From positions 27,764,409 through 27,828,408 of the forward strand of contig NC_060065.1 in assembly GCF_020283565.1 (NCBI RefSeq): 64,000 nucleotides of DNA, read 5' to 3'. The stretch is from Trifolium pratense. Taxonomy: Eukaryota; Streptophyta; Magnoliopsida; Fabales; Fabaceae. The notes beneath the pieces were generated by a model. The model was given only the letters and a program-made list of their open reading frames with translations. It did no database searches and was not told the DNA's origin. The position numbers and the translations under genes were made by a program. Positions 23,195 through 36,600 of the stretch are shown here, piece by piece; within the stretch, counting starts at the first letter, position 1, and each line of letters begins with the position of its first letter.

Positions 23195-24007
23195 GACCAT
23201 ATAGAATGATGTTGAATGCGTATGTTGAATGAGTGTTAAATGATTGAAAATGAGTGTTGAATGATGTGGATGAGAGAGGTGTTGAAAGCACATGTGCAGG
23301 ACACATGACGCGGGCTGCTTGGATTTTTATCACATTAATATTTTGAACTCAATTATTTCATCACAAATTATTTTTTTTATTTTTTTACCAAAATTCATGA
23401 TTTTTTTTTTTCTATAAATAGAGACTTGGTTCATTTGATTTGGACACATAATTTTTTTATTTATTTCTTCACTATATTAATCTTATTATTATCTTCCTAA
23501 TAGTGTTAATCTTGAAGTATTAGTTTTTTTTTTTTGTGAAATGGATCTCAATAATCATTTCAACAGCCAAAATTCTTCTAATTATCCCAATAATTATCAA
23601 AATCCCAACAATTACGTTGTGTTGCATTGCATTTTAAATTATTTGTATCGTACTAATTATGTTACTTGTGTGTTGTATATTAAATTAAGTTAAGATGATT
23701 TGTATTGTATAAATTATTTAAATAAATTTTGTTTTTATTACAAAAAAACTAAAAAATAAATCGTTAAATGTTAATTATTTTAATTTAATTTTAATCAATA
23801 ATTGTAATTTTATGTAATCATAAAAAAAAAATTAAATAAGAATATGAAATAAAAAGTGGTGGGGTAGAATGTTGAATGAAAAAAACTATTGGAGAGGGTA
23901 AAAGTTGAATGAGTGTTGAATGAGTAGGTGGAAGAAAGATAAAATGATGTGGAGTGTTGGGAGTTGAAAAAAGTGGTGTTGAGAGTTGAAACCATTTGTG
24001 GATGGTC
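23195..24007 (+). mobile_element. Internally deleted Harbinger element with ORF1 remnant, 813 bp
   Basis: Termini GACCATATAGAATG and GACCATCCACAAATGG (reverse complement) with target duplication TAA at 23192-23194 and 24008-24010. A TATAAATA box lies at 23416-23423. The ATG at 23541 opens a short Asn-rich frame (MDLNNHFNSQNSSNYPNN), resembling the start of the Myb-like ORF1 protein of plant Harbinger elements. It is cut off after about 25 codons. TTGAATGAGTGTTGAATGA motifs mark both subterminal regions. Confidence 0.65.
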
Positions 24008-24138
24008 TAATAGTAATAAGCAACTTTGACAAGACAACCTCGGTTTGGTTGATCGTTGATGTGATGTTCGTGAAAGAAGACAAAAAAGTGAAATTAATAC
24101 TCCTCTATCTGATTCCGACTATATGAAAATATACAAAT

Positions 24139-24264
24139 CAATTTTTTTTAAGAAGCTAAATTAGTTCATCCAAATTGGCACAAGAGAGAATCAAATCTAA
24201 GACTTCAAGAAGAAGCACACTCCTAGGTCTCAATCCAGTATCATCAGGTCAATCCAAGTGGGTT
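24139..24264 (-). mobile_element. SINE, minus orientation
   Basis: Same family as 43421-43546: T tract at left (the tail), AAGAAGCTAAATTAG, GCACACTCC and a closing CCAAGTGGGTT. The box B equivalent is mutated and the flanking duplication is not clear. Confidence 0.65.
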
Positions 24265-24267
24265 AAA

Positions 24268-24440
24268 AAATACAATGTTGGAGTTGAACCGACAAAAAAA
24301 ATACAAAATAATAACCCTCATTGAACATAAAACAGATTGATAGACAATGTTGGAGTTGAACTGATAAAAAAATACAAAATAATAACCCTCATTGAACATA
24401 AAATGGATTGATAGACAATGTTGGAGTTGAACCAACAAAA
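24268..24440. repeat. 79-bp tandem repeat, ~2.2 units
   Basis: Unit includes CAATGTTGGAGTTGAAC, AATAATAACCCTCATTGAAC and GATTGATAGA, nearly identical between copies. Confidence 0.9.
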
Positions 24441-25045
24441 AAAAATTAATAGATAATTAACAATTCCCAAATACAATCACAAATTAGCAAAATAGAATAA
24501 TAATTTAGCAATTAGAATAGAAGAACAATCAGAAAAACTGAGTAATTAACAGGTCGTTCCAATTAAATTAGAGGCTCGACTCTCATCGTAAAGAGCAATT
24601 TTAAATTGTTATAAAAGAGCAATTTTCTATTTAAATTGTAAATAAATACCAAAAGAAATCATTTAACTAGCGGGTGCATACATCAGCGTAGCCTAGGGGG
24701 TGTAAACAGCAAGTCAGCATTCTAATTGAGTGGGCTGGTGGAAGTAGATTGCTGTTTACACCCTAATGCTACATTAACTTACTATTTGCACCCCTAGGTA
24801 AAACATTTATTAAAAAAAATTGAGGCCCCAAATATTTGGAGGTCCAGCTATGTAGAGCTGTTTGCACCTCCCTAGGGCTGCCCCTGCCCTCCATCCTCTT
24901 ATAATTACAACTGTAAAAAAAATGGGTCGGCACTTTAGCCACGGTTTTGAATGGGTCGCCCCTTAGAAACATGGAAAAAAAATTCTCCCACCCCTACAAT
25001 TATACCTCTACACCTACAAATCAATTTTTTTTTGTTACAATAATT
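24441..25045. other. Intergenic sequence with a 66-bp inverted-repeat insert
   Basis: 24698-24763 starts GGGTGTAAACAGCAA and ends with its exact complement TTGCTGTTTACACCC. No gene seen. Confidence 0.5.
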
Positions 25046-25054
25046 TTATGTGGA

Positions 25055-25310
25055 AAAAAATTTTGATTTCAGATAAAAATAATTCTTGAGTTTTTTTCGA
25101 AAAAAATTTTTCAATTTTTTTTCGGAAAAAAAGTTCCCGATTTCAGATAAATAAAAATTCGAAGTTTTTTTTGGGGAAAAAGTTTCCAATATTTTATCGG
25201 GAAAAATTTTCCGACTTTTTTTGGGAAAAAAACCGATTTTTCCCCAAAATTTCCGGGAAAAAAGTTTTGATTTCAGGTAAAACAACTCCGGAGTTTTTTC
25301 GGTAAAAAAG
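25055..25310. repeat. Degenerate GGAAAAAA/TTTTTTCGG repeat tract
   Basis: Repeated pieces of TTTTTCGGAAAAAAAGTT and GATTTCAGATAAA. The Lys/Phe-rich minus-strand frame across it is a product of this repetition. Confidence 0.7.
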
Positions 25311-25581
25311 TTTCCAATCTCATTTTCTTGTCTCTAAAACTGTTTTTGAAAATTAGATAACCAAATGAGTTTTCTCATTTTCTCATTTGTAAAACAGTTT
25401 TGAAAAGTCACATTACCATTTTTCTTCCTTTTCCTATAAACTGTTTTTAAATGTAATTTATAAAACGCATTTTAAAAACTAAAAAGTAAAACGGTTTCAA
25501 AGAGGCCCTTAGTGTTTTGATTTTCTATATTGGAATGGTAGTTAGCATTAGTAGGAGTGTTTTCTTCTAATTGTATGTGTA

Positions 25582-25609
25582 CTAGTTAGGAACCCGTGCA
25601 ACGCATGGG
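25582..25609 (-). mobile_element. Helitron 3' terminus, minus strand
   Basis: The minus strand reads hairpin CCCATGC-GTT-GCACGGG, then TTCCTAA and CTAG, followed by T. That is the standard Helitron 3' end. The element body lies to the right; its 5' end was not identified. Confidence 0.75.
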
Positions 25610-25740
25610 CGAGGACGATTGTATTATCTGATTAAATACAGCACTTAGACAATTGGTTGTTAACATGACACAACCATATAATAAAGACATGTAATAATAT
25701 AATTGTTGTTATACTTAGAACATAAACCAACAAACAAACA

Positions 25741-26665
25741 ACTTCCACTTTTAAAACCTACAATTTCTTCGATACAAAGTTGTTTCCATAGATTGAGTTC
25801 ACTTGAAATTCCTTCCCTTCAACATCCATATGGAACACTCCCCGTGTTTTGTGTCAATAAACTGTCACTTTTAAAACCTACAATTTTTTCTATACAAAAT
25901 TGTTTCCATAAATTGAGATAACTTGAAATTCATTCCCTTCAGCATCCATATGGGACACTCCCCGTGTTTTGTGTCAATAAACTTTCACTTTTAAAACCTA
26001 CAATTTATTCTATACAAAATTGTTTTCATAGATTGAGATAACTTGAAATTTATTTCTTCAGCATCCATATGGGACACTCCCCGTGTTTTGTGTCAATAAA
26101 CTTTTACTTTTAAAACTTACAATTTCTTCTATACAAAATTGTTTCCATAGATTGATATAACTTGAAATTTCTTCCCTTCAGCATCCATATGGGATACTCC
26201 CCGTGTTTCGTGTCAATAAATTTTCACTTTTAAAACCTACAATTTCTTCTATACAAAATTGTTTCCATAGATTGGGATAACTTGAAATTTCTTCCCTTCA
26301 GCATCCATATGGGACACTCCCCGTGTTTTGTGTCAATAAACTGTCACTTTTAAAACCTGCAATTTCTTCTATACAAAATTGTTTCCATAGATTGAGATAA
26401 CTCGAAATTCGTTCCCTTCAGCATCCATATGAGACACTCCCCGTGTTTTGTCTCAATAAACTTTGACTTTTAAAACCTACAATTTCTTCTATACAAAATT
26501 GTTTCCATAGATTGAGATAACTTGAAATTCCTTTAATTCAGCATCCATATGGGACACTCCCCGTGTTTTGTGTCAACAAATTTTCACTTTTAAAACCTAC
26601 AATTTATTCTATATAAAATTATTTCCATAGAATGGGATAACTTAAAATTCAATCCCTCCATAATA
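25741..26665. repeat. 120-bp tandem array, eight units
   Basis: The motif CACTTTTAAAACCTACAATT recurs at about 25745, 25865, 25985, 26104, 26224, 26344, 26464 and 26584. Each unit also has CATCCATATGGGACACTCC and CCGTGTTTTGTGTCAATAAA. Units are about 90 % alike. The array lies ~130 bp inside the Helitron end at 25582. Confidence 0.95.
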
Positions 26666-26669
26666 TTGA

Positions 26670-28371
26670 CATTTCACGAGGAGTGCCAAAAGGTAGCGTG
26701 TTGTAAGAATTGAACAATAAAGAGTAACAAAATTTTTAACTATCAATGGTCTTTCGTTTTGTTTTCTTCATTTCAAATCAAGGATACTGCTTATTGCCTA
26801 CTACTCTTTGTTCCTTTTCAAAGTGAATGTTTACACTATACCAAAGAAATTTTTCCAAAATAGAAATATGCTAACTTTTACATATAACTGGATATATAAC
26901 TAATTCATTAATTTCAGAAAGAAAAAAAATTAAAAATTAAGACAAAACTATGCTTCACTTACCTCATTTTCTTGGTATTTTTATGTTTGTAAACTTATAA
27001 GTTATATCTATATCCATTAAAAGATAATATACTTGTAATCCTACACTACACTACACTACAAAAAAGAAAAGAAAAACACCAGTACTTCCATGTTTTTCTC
27101 ACATATTAACATGTTCTTTTGGTGAGAATGTGGTATGAGAGGCAGTAATTCTCAAATATTTTGTGCAGAAATTAAGCATTACTTCTTAGATAATAGAAAT
27201 GAAAATGTAGTTCTTCAAATATTCTTCAATGTACTTGTTAAGAAATAGAATGAAGTTATTACTACAACTAAAGTTACATAATTCACTTGCCCAAGGATAG
27301 AAAACATAATAAGAAAAAAAATTAAATCATAGTTTTCGTAAAACCCTAAAATACATAACTTTTGTCTTAACTCCAAATTCAAAATTTAAGCCATTGCATA
27401 ATAATCTCTTCAAATATAGAGTCAACAAATTGAATGTGTGGTTTTAAATGTATGATAGCATATATGTACATTACACGGTCCTCCCTATACTATGCATCAG
27501 TTTTACCATTCTATTCATTTTTCTTCTCTTTATCCCTCAACGTTCTTATCATGTGTATCAGTGTCTTATTCTATCTTCTCAAAAAGCATATCTACTACAG
27601 GTGCATCTGCAATAAAAGAAGTGTCAAATATATGGTATGAAAGTTGAGAAAGTAAAGTAACAAAATGCAACATGTTTCATCAAATAGTAGGTTAAATATA
27701 TGGCATGATAGTTAAGTAACAAAAGGAGCATGTTCCGTCCAAAATACATGCACCAGTTTTTGTGTAAAAGCTCCCAAACTTGAAACACAATTTTCTTAAC
27801 TAATTCAAAGTCTTATATAATGACAATAGAAACCATAGTTCATGTGCAGAAAATGTAACATAATCAAAAGCAAATATAGTGAAAATAAGCTTATTCCATT
27901 ATTGCAAGCCTTGAACTCATTGAGTCATGTTGAAGGGCATATGCATGATGCATGGTTTTTAATGTAACAATCCTAGATTCAGCAAGAGTTTATCTATCAA
28001 ATACTTCTTAGCAAACGATATGTGTTGTTAGATGCAGGATAGAGGTGATAGTTGCAGGATAGTGAAGATGGATGCCAAGCTAGCTGCTAGCATGCATGCT
28101 CTGATAATTGACAGCACAAAAAGCCATATGATTAGAAGCACCATTGAGCTATAAGTCCCTTGGTATTTCTAAGTAAAATAATTACAAAAATCTAAATCTT
28201 AGATGGACTACCAAGTCTGATTGAACACACATCACATATAATCTCATGAATCATGAATATAATTAAAAAAAAAAAACTACAAAACCAAAAGCAATGAGAA
28301 TTAATGCCATTTCATGTTATACAAAACCAAAACCAAAATGTAGTTCAAAGAAATACCATTGAAAAAACTAC
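26670..28371. other. AT-rich sequence without recognised gene
   Basis: A short ACACT repeat near 27044-27060 is the only distinct feature. The frame at 27434-27640 has no recognised motif. Confidence 0.4.
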
Positions 28372-28495
28372 CAGCAAAGTGAGCTAAATAAGGATCTTTG
28401 TAAGCAATAAGGCACGCATCAGCCGTATTTTTTCCATTTTCATCCGTGTACATCCATCGATCTTTATAACCCCTCTTCTGCTTTATTCTTCCAAC
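28372..28495 (-). pseudogene. Isolated exon-like segment, unknown protein
   Basis: On the minus strand an acceptor (TTGCATAG) and donor (GTAGTT) bound 124 bp open in one frame. The translation includes VGRIKQKRGYKDRWMYTDEN and ends YLAHFAG. Its composition looks like real coding sequence, but I do not recognise the family. The exon-like pieces further up the same strand do not join it in frame, so I call it a gene fragment, possibly carried by a Helitron. Confidence 0.4.
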
Positions 28496-28860
28496 CTATG
28501 CAATTAAAACACATGTAACAAAATGTCTAAAATGTTGAGGCCTCTAATCTAATAGTACTTCACAAAGGGAATGAAAAAATAAACTTATTTCCACCAGTAC
28601 AACAGGGTCGCATTTCTTACATAAAGCACAATTCAATATGTATTTCAAAAATATGGTCATGCATTACAATGAGACTGAAATTACTCTGTAAGAGGCACTT
28701 CCATGTAAAATAGTCCTAATAGTAAATTGACGCAAATAAAAAGTGCAAAAGTCAATTGATGAACGCACAAGGAACATAAAAAAATAAGTTATTAAATGTC
28801 AATGTCTATATATCTATATCTATATATAAAAAATGAAGGTATAAATGTATAATGGCATCT

Positions 28861-29985
28861 TACCCCTGTTTCTTTGACTTTTTCGAGCGGTAAAAGATCC
28901 AACTTTCGAAATTAACAAAATCTCTGCATTTAAAAAAGAACAGCAAAATAATCATAATGAACAATAAACCCCAATAATGGATCCAAAGTTGTATAATTTG
29001 ATTATTTCCAAGTGTCAAATAATGGATGAAAATGAATATAGAAAAAGTCAGAAAAGCCAATATTTTTTAATCGAAATTTGTGTGTTCTTTAATTTGTGAA
29101 AACATTTCCAAAACTAATTCAAGAATATTACTTTCATCAAAGAGAATGCAATAATGATAACAATCTTTGGATATCTCTCACCTGATTGTGTCATGCGAGA
29201 GAGCGATTCCTTCGATCAGGTATCAAAACTTTACTACTAATGAGTGAATGAAAAGAAAAACCAAAACAGAAAGCGGATTAGAAATGCCAATGAAGAAAAT
29301 TAGGGATTTGGAAAAGAACAAAACTAAAATTACCTGCGGGATGGGTCTTGAAACAGGTTGGAGGATTAGATTGAGAAGATTGAGAAGAAAACCTAATTTG
29401 CAAACATAGACACAAGATTAAACATGTCACATAAAAATCAGATGATGAAATTAAATCATAAAATAACATATGGAGAAGCAAATCGAAACCTTTGAAGATT
29501 GTGGCTTGTGCCATCCAAGATGGTTGATTCATGGAGAGAGACGAAGTTCAAAGGAATCAACAAAAAATGGAGAGAGATGAGTAAGAAAGTGAGTTTAGAT
29601 ATTGAAAAACAATGGGACAAATTGAATTTTGAAATTGATTCCAACAAAGCAGAAATACAACAATAGTAGCAACATATCAAACAGGTATTAACGCTGCAAC
29701 ATTTGACTTTTGAGAGAGACAGATGAAAAGGACGTTACAACTTACAACCATGCTTCTATCTCTCATTTGTTTTAATGTTCATGGAGAAGAAATACATTCA
29801 ATCAAACTAACTTATTACTTATAAAAAAGTTTATAGATTGAATGAAATTAAAATTTTGAAATAAAAAATTAAAATTTAGAAATAAAAAATCTTATGAAAA
29901 CTACCGGTATATCGGTTTGGTTTTCTCCTCAATTAAAGTTTACAAATAACAAATAAAACAAATTAAAATTGAAACAAATCAAATC
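28861..29985 (-). pseudogene. Duplicated gene fragment, copy 1
   Basis: Most of this stretch recurs in the same orientation at 41888-42740. On the minus strand, a possible first exon opens at 29532 (MNQPSWMAQATIFK) and ends at a GTTTCG donor. A second exon-like block lies around 29336-29395, bounded by TTAG and GTAATT. A third lies at about 28862-28930. In this copy the third exon meets a stop in the joined frame. No protein family is recognised. Confidence 0.45.
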
Positions 29986-29999
29986 CAAAAAAAAAAAAA

Positions 30000-31507
30000 A
30001 TCTATATACTTGACACAGGTATACGGTCTTTTGCAACTGTAGATTTCATTCAAGTATGCCACGTCACCTAATTTGGCATATGGGTTTTTTAATTTAAAAA
30101 TGCATCTGGTGTAGGCTTTATCTTTTTTTTTGACAAGTGTAGGCTTTATATTTTTTTTTTGACAAGTGTATGCTTTATTGTGTAGGCTTTAACTGGGGTC
30201 CTATTATCTTGTGCAAGTTTTAACTTGTGTTTATTTTTTCCCTCCCAAACAAAGGGACATGATATTTTGAATTTAAAGTCTCATATATGGTCCAGATTCA
30301 GTGTATTGCTTAAAAATAATAATAAATTATATTAATACAAAACTTGGAGAGCAAGTAGAAGGACAATTTGGTCTTATTTGTACAAAATCTAAACAATATA
30401 AATTGCCCTTCATATTCCTTTCAAATTCCCTCATTCTCTTGCCTTCTTTCCTTCACCACTAGGCAAAGAACTCAGTGATTAATCTTCATTTCCTCATTCT
30501 CATTCTCTTTGCATTCATTTCTTGAACCTGAAAATGATAAACTCAATTTATTAGATTCCATGTACAATCAGTTTTTAGTGAAGCATGAATATGAACAAAG
30601 CATGAAGCCCATGAACTATTTTTGTGTGCAATTTATTATTTTACTTTGTTTGAGACTTAAGTTTTGTGATTATTTTTGTTCTTTTTTTTATAGGTGAGAC
30701 TCACTTCTTCAAAGGATCTTGCTTGTGTTTCACAAAGGTAAAGAAATGTTTTTCTATCAAGTTCAGTTTTTGGTATTTATTTTGTATTGTTCTTTTAGAA
30801 AAGAATCATGCATAACCAATCAAGTTCATAGACATATGACGCCATTGGAGTCACTTATGAATTTCTCAAGCTTAACTAACTATTACTTATTTTGTTTTAA
30901 CAATTGGAACATGTAAATGGGATGGACATGATTGTTTCAGTTTAAGAGCATTTGTTTTTATAAAAAAAAAAAAAAAAATTAAACCATCAAATCTAAACCC
31001 TTGGAGTAAAAAGTGGCACCTAATGGTCAAGGTAGATTAAAGAAAAAGAATCCTAAGAAATCTTACCTGATTCTTAGCCACTTTGAAGTCCTTCATATTC
31101 AAAGGCATGGTTCAAATTATTTTGCATCATGAGCATCTTGGCTATTTTGTCCTTCAGAGTGTGTCTTCTGCTGAAAACAAATATGGTAATATGGTAATTA
31201 AAATTAAAATATTATATAATCAAATTTTTATTGTAATAGCCATGAAATCCTGTTTTCTCCATTTGAGTTAACTATCTAATTGTTCTATAAGCAGCAGTTC
31301 TGCATATGTTTTGCATTTACTAATTAATTAATAAATGGAAATCAAAAGCATGTACAAGTTGTATTACAATAGTTATGTCCACAAGATTAAATATTCATTT
31401 GCAAGTACAGATGTTTTTTATGCATTCATATCAAAAAGTTGTGCTGCAAGTACAAATGTTTTTTATAATTACATATTATTATAGAGAAAATCCAACATAT
31501 CTTCATT

Positions 31508-31579
<72 letters not shown>

Positions 31580-33629
31580 CATAGAATATGTGCAATAAAC
31601 ATAATTTATTTAAATAAAATATCATTTTAGTTTTTTTAAAAGTTTCATCACAATATAATTTGCAAATAGAAAACTTAACGAGGAAGGGAAGACATTATAA
31701 CATGGTTGTTCAATAGTGACAGCGCTCAACATCCTGAAATCAATATAGAATCATGTACATGCAAATTAAAAAATCAGTTTCAGTTTATCCAATGTAATAC
31801 TATCATTCTACTCAATATAGGTCTTTCAAAAATTATAATTCTTATAATTCATGCTCTAGAATTGATTGATTTTGCAGGTACATTTGAAGATAAAAACATG
31901 TAACCTTTCTTCAAGATTATCCTACTCTACACAAAATATGAAAATCCATGAGGTTTGGGACCAGAGGAAAAAAAATTAGAGTTCAATGTATGCTCCAAGT
32001 TGATTAATTTCAGATTTAAACAATAGAAATGAGAACAAAACCAAGCAAGATTGATTTTAAGCAAAACAGTCCAATATATCACCAATATTGAGAGTAAATT
32101 AAAGTTCAGATTAGAACTTTGAAATTCGTAATTTATATTAATAAGTCCTAAAATCATTTTAGGCAACAAAACAATTATAAGTTTAAATTCAAATTTGGAA
32201 GGAAAGAAGAGTATTAATTCAAAATTTATCACAAAATAGTGTAGGTATAAAATTTAACACTAATTCCATATTATATATTCATGACATATTCATACATCTC
32301 AACTCCTTTACATTCTCTAAAAGGTGAGTAAAGTTATATTTTCTTTTTTAAACTTATGACTTTCATGAAATTTTTGTCTTCTTTGATATACTCAATCGCA
32401 AAACATACCTAAACTTCCATCCCTCCATTTTATTTGCATCTTTTTTTCACATAATGGGTATCCACCACAAACTCATGGAACAACAATGAAAATCCACAAA
32501 AGAAAACAATAATTAAAACATAGCACAAATGAGATTAAATAGAATAAAACATTTACAAAAAAACTCACTTAATGGTTCTCTTTTCCCATTCATTCTGTTT
32601 TCCTTTTCTGTTAAAATCTTGATAACATGGACAATCAATCTAACTAACAAGACTACATTTACTCAATGAAGTATAACATTGGATAGGAGACATATATTAC
32701 CAGTTAAAATTCAATGAGGGTAATATAACCAAAAAGTTCAAATTATTAAACCCTATTCCAAAAAATCAGTTGTTAGATCATGAATCGCCAATTAAAACAC
32801 CACTACCTAATTAAATACTAATTTGAAGGTAAAAAGGTTTGCATGCAATCTCTGTACAAAAAGAAAGAATATTTTTGCTTAGAAAAATAAATATATAGTT
32901 TGATTTATTGTTGAATTAAAAAACAAAAACTCAATATATTATCAAAATGGAGAGAAAAAATTATTTTACTTAATCTGTCTAAAAAGAAATAATTTTTTTT
33001 AAATAAAACAGAATCACATACTAAAAGATATTTCTTCAAAATACAAAACAAATAAAATGAGGGTGTAACACTTACCCTTGGATGCAACAGAAGAGAAAAT
33101 CCACTTTGAGCCAACATAATATATGAAGGAATGTGGTCAACAATAATCTTGGCTGCTTCAATGACTCCCGAAACGGTGGTTGCATTTATTGATCAACTTT
33201 CAGATTCGGTACTAAACTCGACTAAATAGCTCGGATGTGGTTGAAGATGGAGCTTTTGGAGGAGATAGTTCGGTAACAAAAAAGAACAGACCCTTTTGGT
33301 GATTTTTTCCGATAGATATATAGAAACAGTTGAGGAGATGAAGAAAATGAGATTTTTTGGTAAAAGGAGGACTAGATCGCCGGTGGGTGTCGACGGGAAG
33401 GTTGCGGCGGCGGTATATGAGCAGGGAGAGATGGAAGACCTTAGTATTAGGGTTACAGAATGAAAATAGATAGAATTGTTATGGGAATCCTGACCAATAT
33501 TGTGGGTTAATGAAATATTGTGGGGCAAGCCCAATATTTGGTTAGTACAAGGTAGTGTCTACCTAAATCTGCTGGCTTATTGTTGAATCTACCTATCTTA
33601 GAAAAGAATATACATAATAAATTCCAAGT
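30000..33629. other. AT-rich region, no recognised gene
   Basis: Contains the poly(T)-bearing duplications at 30109-30191, an (AT)n tract near 31510-31576 and several short frames without family features (30509-30697, 31083-31271, 33193-33534). The 3' part, 33300-33540, has somewhat higher G+C but shows no domain. Confidence 0.4.
31510..31576. repeat. (AT)n microsatellite
   Basis: A pure AT run of about 67 bp. Confidence 0.95.
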
Positions 33630-36600
33630 TTGCCTCTTTTTAATTTGTTGCCACATCATTCAATTCAGCGAGCCAAGATGCATTGGCTTCAAGAAGGTGA
33701 CTTGAATACTCGATTTTTTCATATGTCCGCTTCAGCTCGTAGTAAGAAAAAAAAGATTACCAAACTTATGGATGAAGCAGGTACTGCAGTTCATAGTCAA
33801 GAGGATTTGTGCGGGGTAGCTAAGAATTATTTTAATGCTCTTTTCAGAAATATAAGTGGTATTCATGAACCTGTGCTTAATCTTATCCAGCAAAGGGTGA
33901 CAGAGGAGGATAATCATTTACTTATGGCACCCCTGACCAAAATTGAATTACAACAAGCTTTATTTCAGATGCACCCGGATAAATCACCAGGTCCTGATGG
34001 TTTCAACCCAGCTTTCTACCAAAGGTTCTGGGAACATTGCGGAGACGATATTTTTGTAGCCGCATCTGCCTGGTTAGAGAGGGGGTATTTTCCTTCTAGC
34101 CTTAATGAAACTAATATTTGTCTCATCCCTAAATGTGATAATCCTACTTCGATGAAAGATTTGAGACCTATTTCTCTCTGTAATGTCCTCTACAAGATAG
34201 TCTCTAAAGTGCTTGCTAATAGGTTGAAGCTTTGCCTGGATAAATGTGTTTCCCAGGAGCAGTCAGCTTTTGTCGAAGGTCGGTCGATCCTTGATAATGC
34301 CCTTATTGCTATTGAAGTTATACATGCTATGAAGAGAAAGACTAAAGGATATAGAGGTGAGCTAGCATTAAAAATTGATATTAGTAAGGCTTATGACAAG
34401 GTGGATTGGGGTTTCCTTCGTGGTATGTTAGTCAAAATGGGGTTTGGAGAGAAGTGGATACAATGGATGATGATGTGCGTGAGTTCTGTTAACTACTCAG
34501 TGCTTATGAATTTTGACAAAGTTGGTCCTATTACTCCGGGAAGAGGTTTACGGCAGGGAGACCCATTGTCCCCTTACTTATTTATACTTGTGGCGGAAGG
34601 ACTGACCGCTCTAATACACCAAGCTGTCAGACAAGGAGACATTCATGGTGTGCGAATTTGTCGAGGCGCCCCTGAAGTGTCTCATCTCTTGTTTGCAGAT
34701 GACTGTTTCTTATTTTGCAGAGCTAATGTTGCTGAGGTGACCCAACTTTTAAGTATTCTACAAACTTATGAACAGGCCTCGGGTCAGGAAATTAACCTGT
34801 CTAAGTCTGAAGTGTTCATTAGTCGCAATATGTCACAGGCGGCTCAAGCAGATTTAGCCGGTATACTTGGGGTGCGACATGTGTTGGGCACAGATATTTA
34901 TCTCGGACTACCGTCTATGGTAGGTAGAAGCAAGAAGGCAATTTTTTCCTATCTTAAAGACCGTATTTGGAAGAGGATAAATTCATGGAGAGGACGAGCC
35001 TTATCGAAAGCTGGAAAAGAGATTATGATAAAGTCAGTGTTTCAAGCCATCCCAGCTTATGTTATGAGTATGTTTATCCTCCCTTCTTCTTTTATTGATG
35101 ATATTGAAAAAATGATAAATGCCTTTTGGTGGGGAGGTGGTAATGGTAATAGTAAAGGTATTCATTGGTTAGCATGGGAGAGACTTGCTTGCCCCAAAGA
35201 TAAAGGGGGTTTGGGTTTTCGGAATTTTGAAGCCTTTAATATGGCTATGGTAGCGAAACAAGCATGGAAAATTTTACAAAATCCAGATACATTGGTGGCT
35301 AGACTTATGAAAGCAAGGTATTTTCCACGATCTACTGTGTTGGAGGCGTCCTTGGGCTATAATCCTAGTTTTGCATGGCGTAGTATCTGGAAAGCTAGAC
35401 AGGTTCTTTTACTTGGGTGTAGGTGGAGGATTGGTGGTGGGGACAAGATTCACGTCATGACGGATCCTTGGTTACGTGGGAATGGAGAACGCTGGATTCC
35501 TTCGCCTCAACCTGAAGGAATGTATAATTTATTTGTTAGGGATCTGATGATAGATGATTATAAAGCTTGGAATGTGACTAAAATTCGCATGTTATTCCCA
35601 GTCCAGGTGGCAGAGAGGATTATTGCGACACCTCTCATTGGGTCGGTTTATGTGGATAAAATGGTTTGGGAGGAGGAACGAGATGGGTGTTACTCTGTCA
35701 AATCCGGGTACAAGCTTGCTATGAAGTGTATTTTCCGTACTGATAAATACCATGTGAAAGGTAACTGGAAAGAAATATGGAAAGCGCATGCTCCACATAA
35801 AGCGCGTCATCTTCTTTGGCGATTATGTAGGGGATGTATTCCAACAAGGCGTCGGTTATTAGAACGTCATGTTGACTGTGATGTTCATTGTCCATTGTGT
35901 GAAGATGAGGTAGAAGATGATGTACACGCTTTTTTCACCTGCGCTTCTGCTCAATCCAGTTGGCAAGCAGCTGGACTGTCATCTGTCTTGGGTTCCGCAG
36001 CTTGTCAGCAAGGTAGTGCGGCAGATAGAGTGTTTGCCTTGTGTCGGAATGAGGATTACGCTACTATAGGTAGAGTGGCTATGCTGTTATGGAGTATATG
36101 GCATAACCGGAATGATAAAATTTGGAACGATAATGTTAGAACCCCAAACCAAATTGGCCGGGCTGCGTTTGATCAGTGGAACGAGTGGATTGCCGTCCAT
36201 AAATTACGAAGTAACGATGATCATGATGTTCCGCCTGTCAGCACCATTCGGTGGGAAAAACCTCGTATAGGATGGTTAAAGTGCAATGTAGATGCAGCAT
36301 TTTTTGTCGGTGCAGGTAGGACCGCGATGGGTGCTTGTTTTCGTAATAGTTCTGGTGAGTTTATGGCTGGAATTACGCAGTGGCAGCAACTGACTTTATC
36401 AACAGAGGAGGGTGAAGCATGGGCACTATTGCAAGCAATGAATGAAGCTAAGAGTAGAGGTTTTGAAAGCGTCCAGTTTGAAAGTGACTCTCAAGTGCTG
36501 GTTGATGCTATTCGTACCAAACGGCGAGGCAATTTAGAGTTTCTTTCAATCGTTAACGAAATTATCCTTGTTATGTTATCATGTGTGAACTTTGAAGTTA

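Noticed and set aside
25741..26665. Regular array that might suggest a CRISPR
   Set aside because: The whole 120-bp unit is repeated with no unique spacers, and the genome is eukaryotic.
33193..33534. 113-codon minus-strand frame upstream of the LINE
   Set aside because: No recognisable motif or splice structure; left as unsupported.
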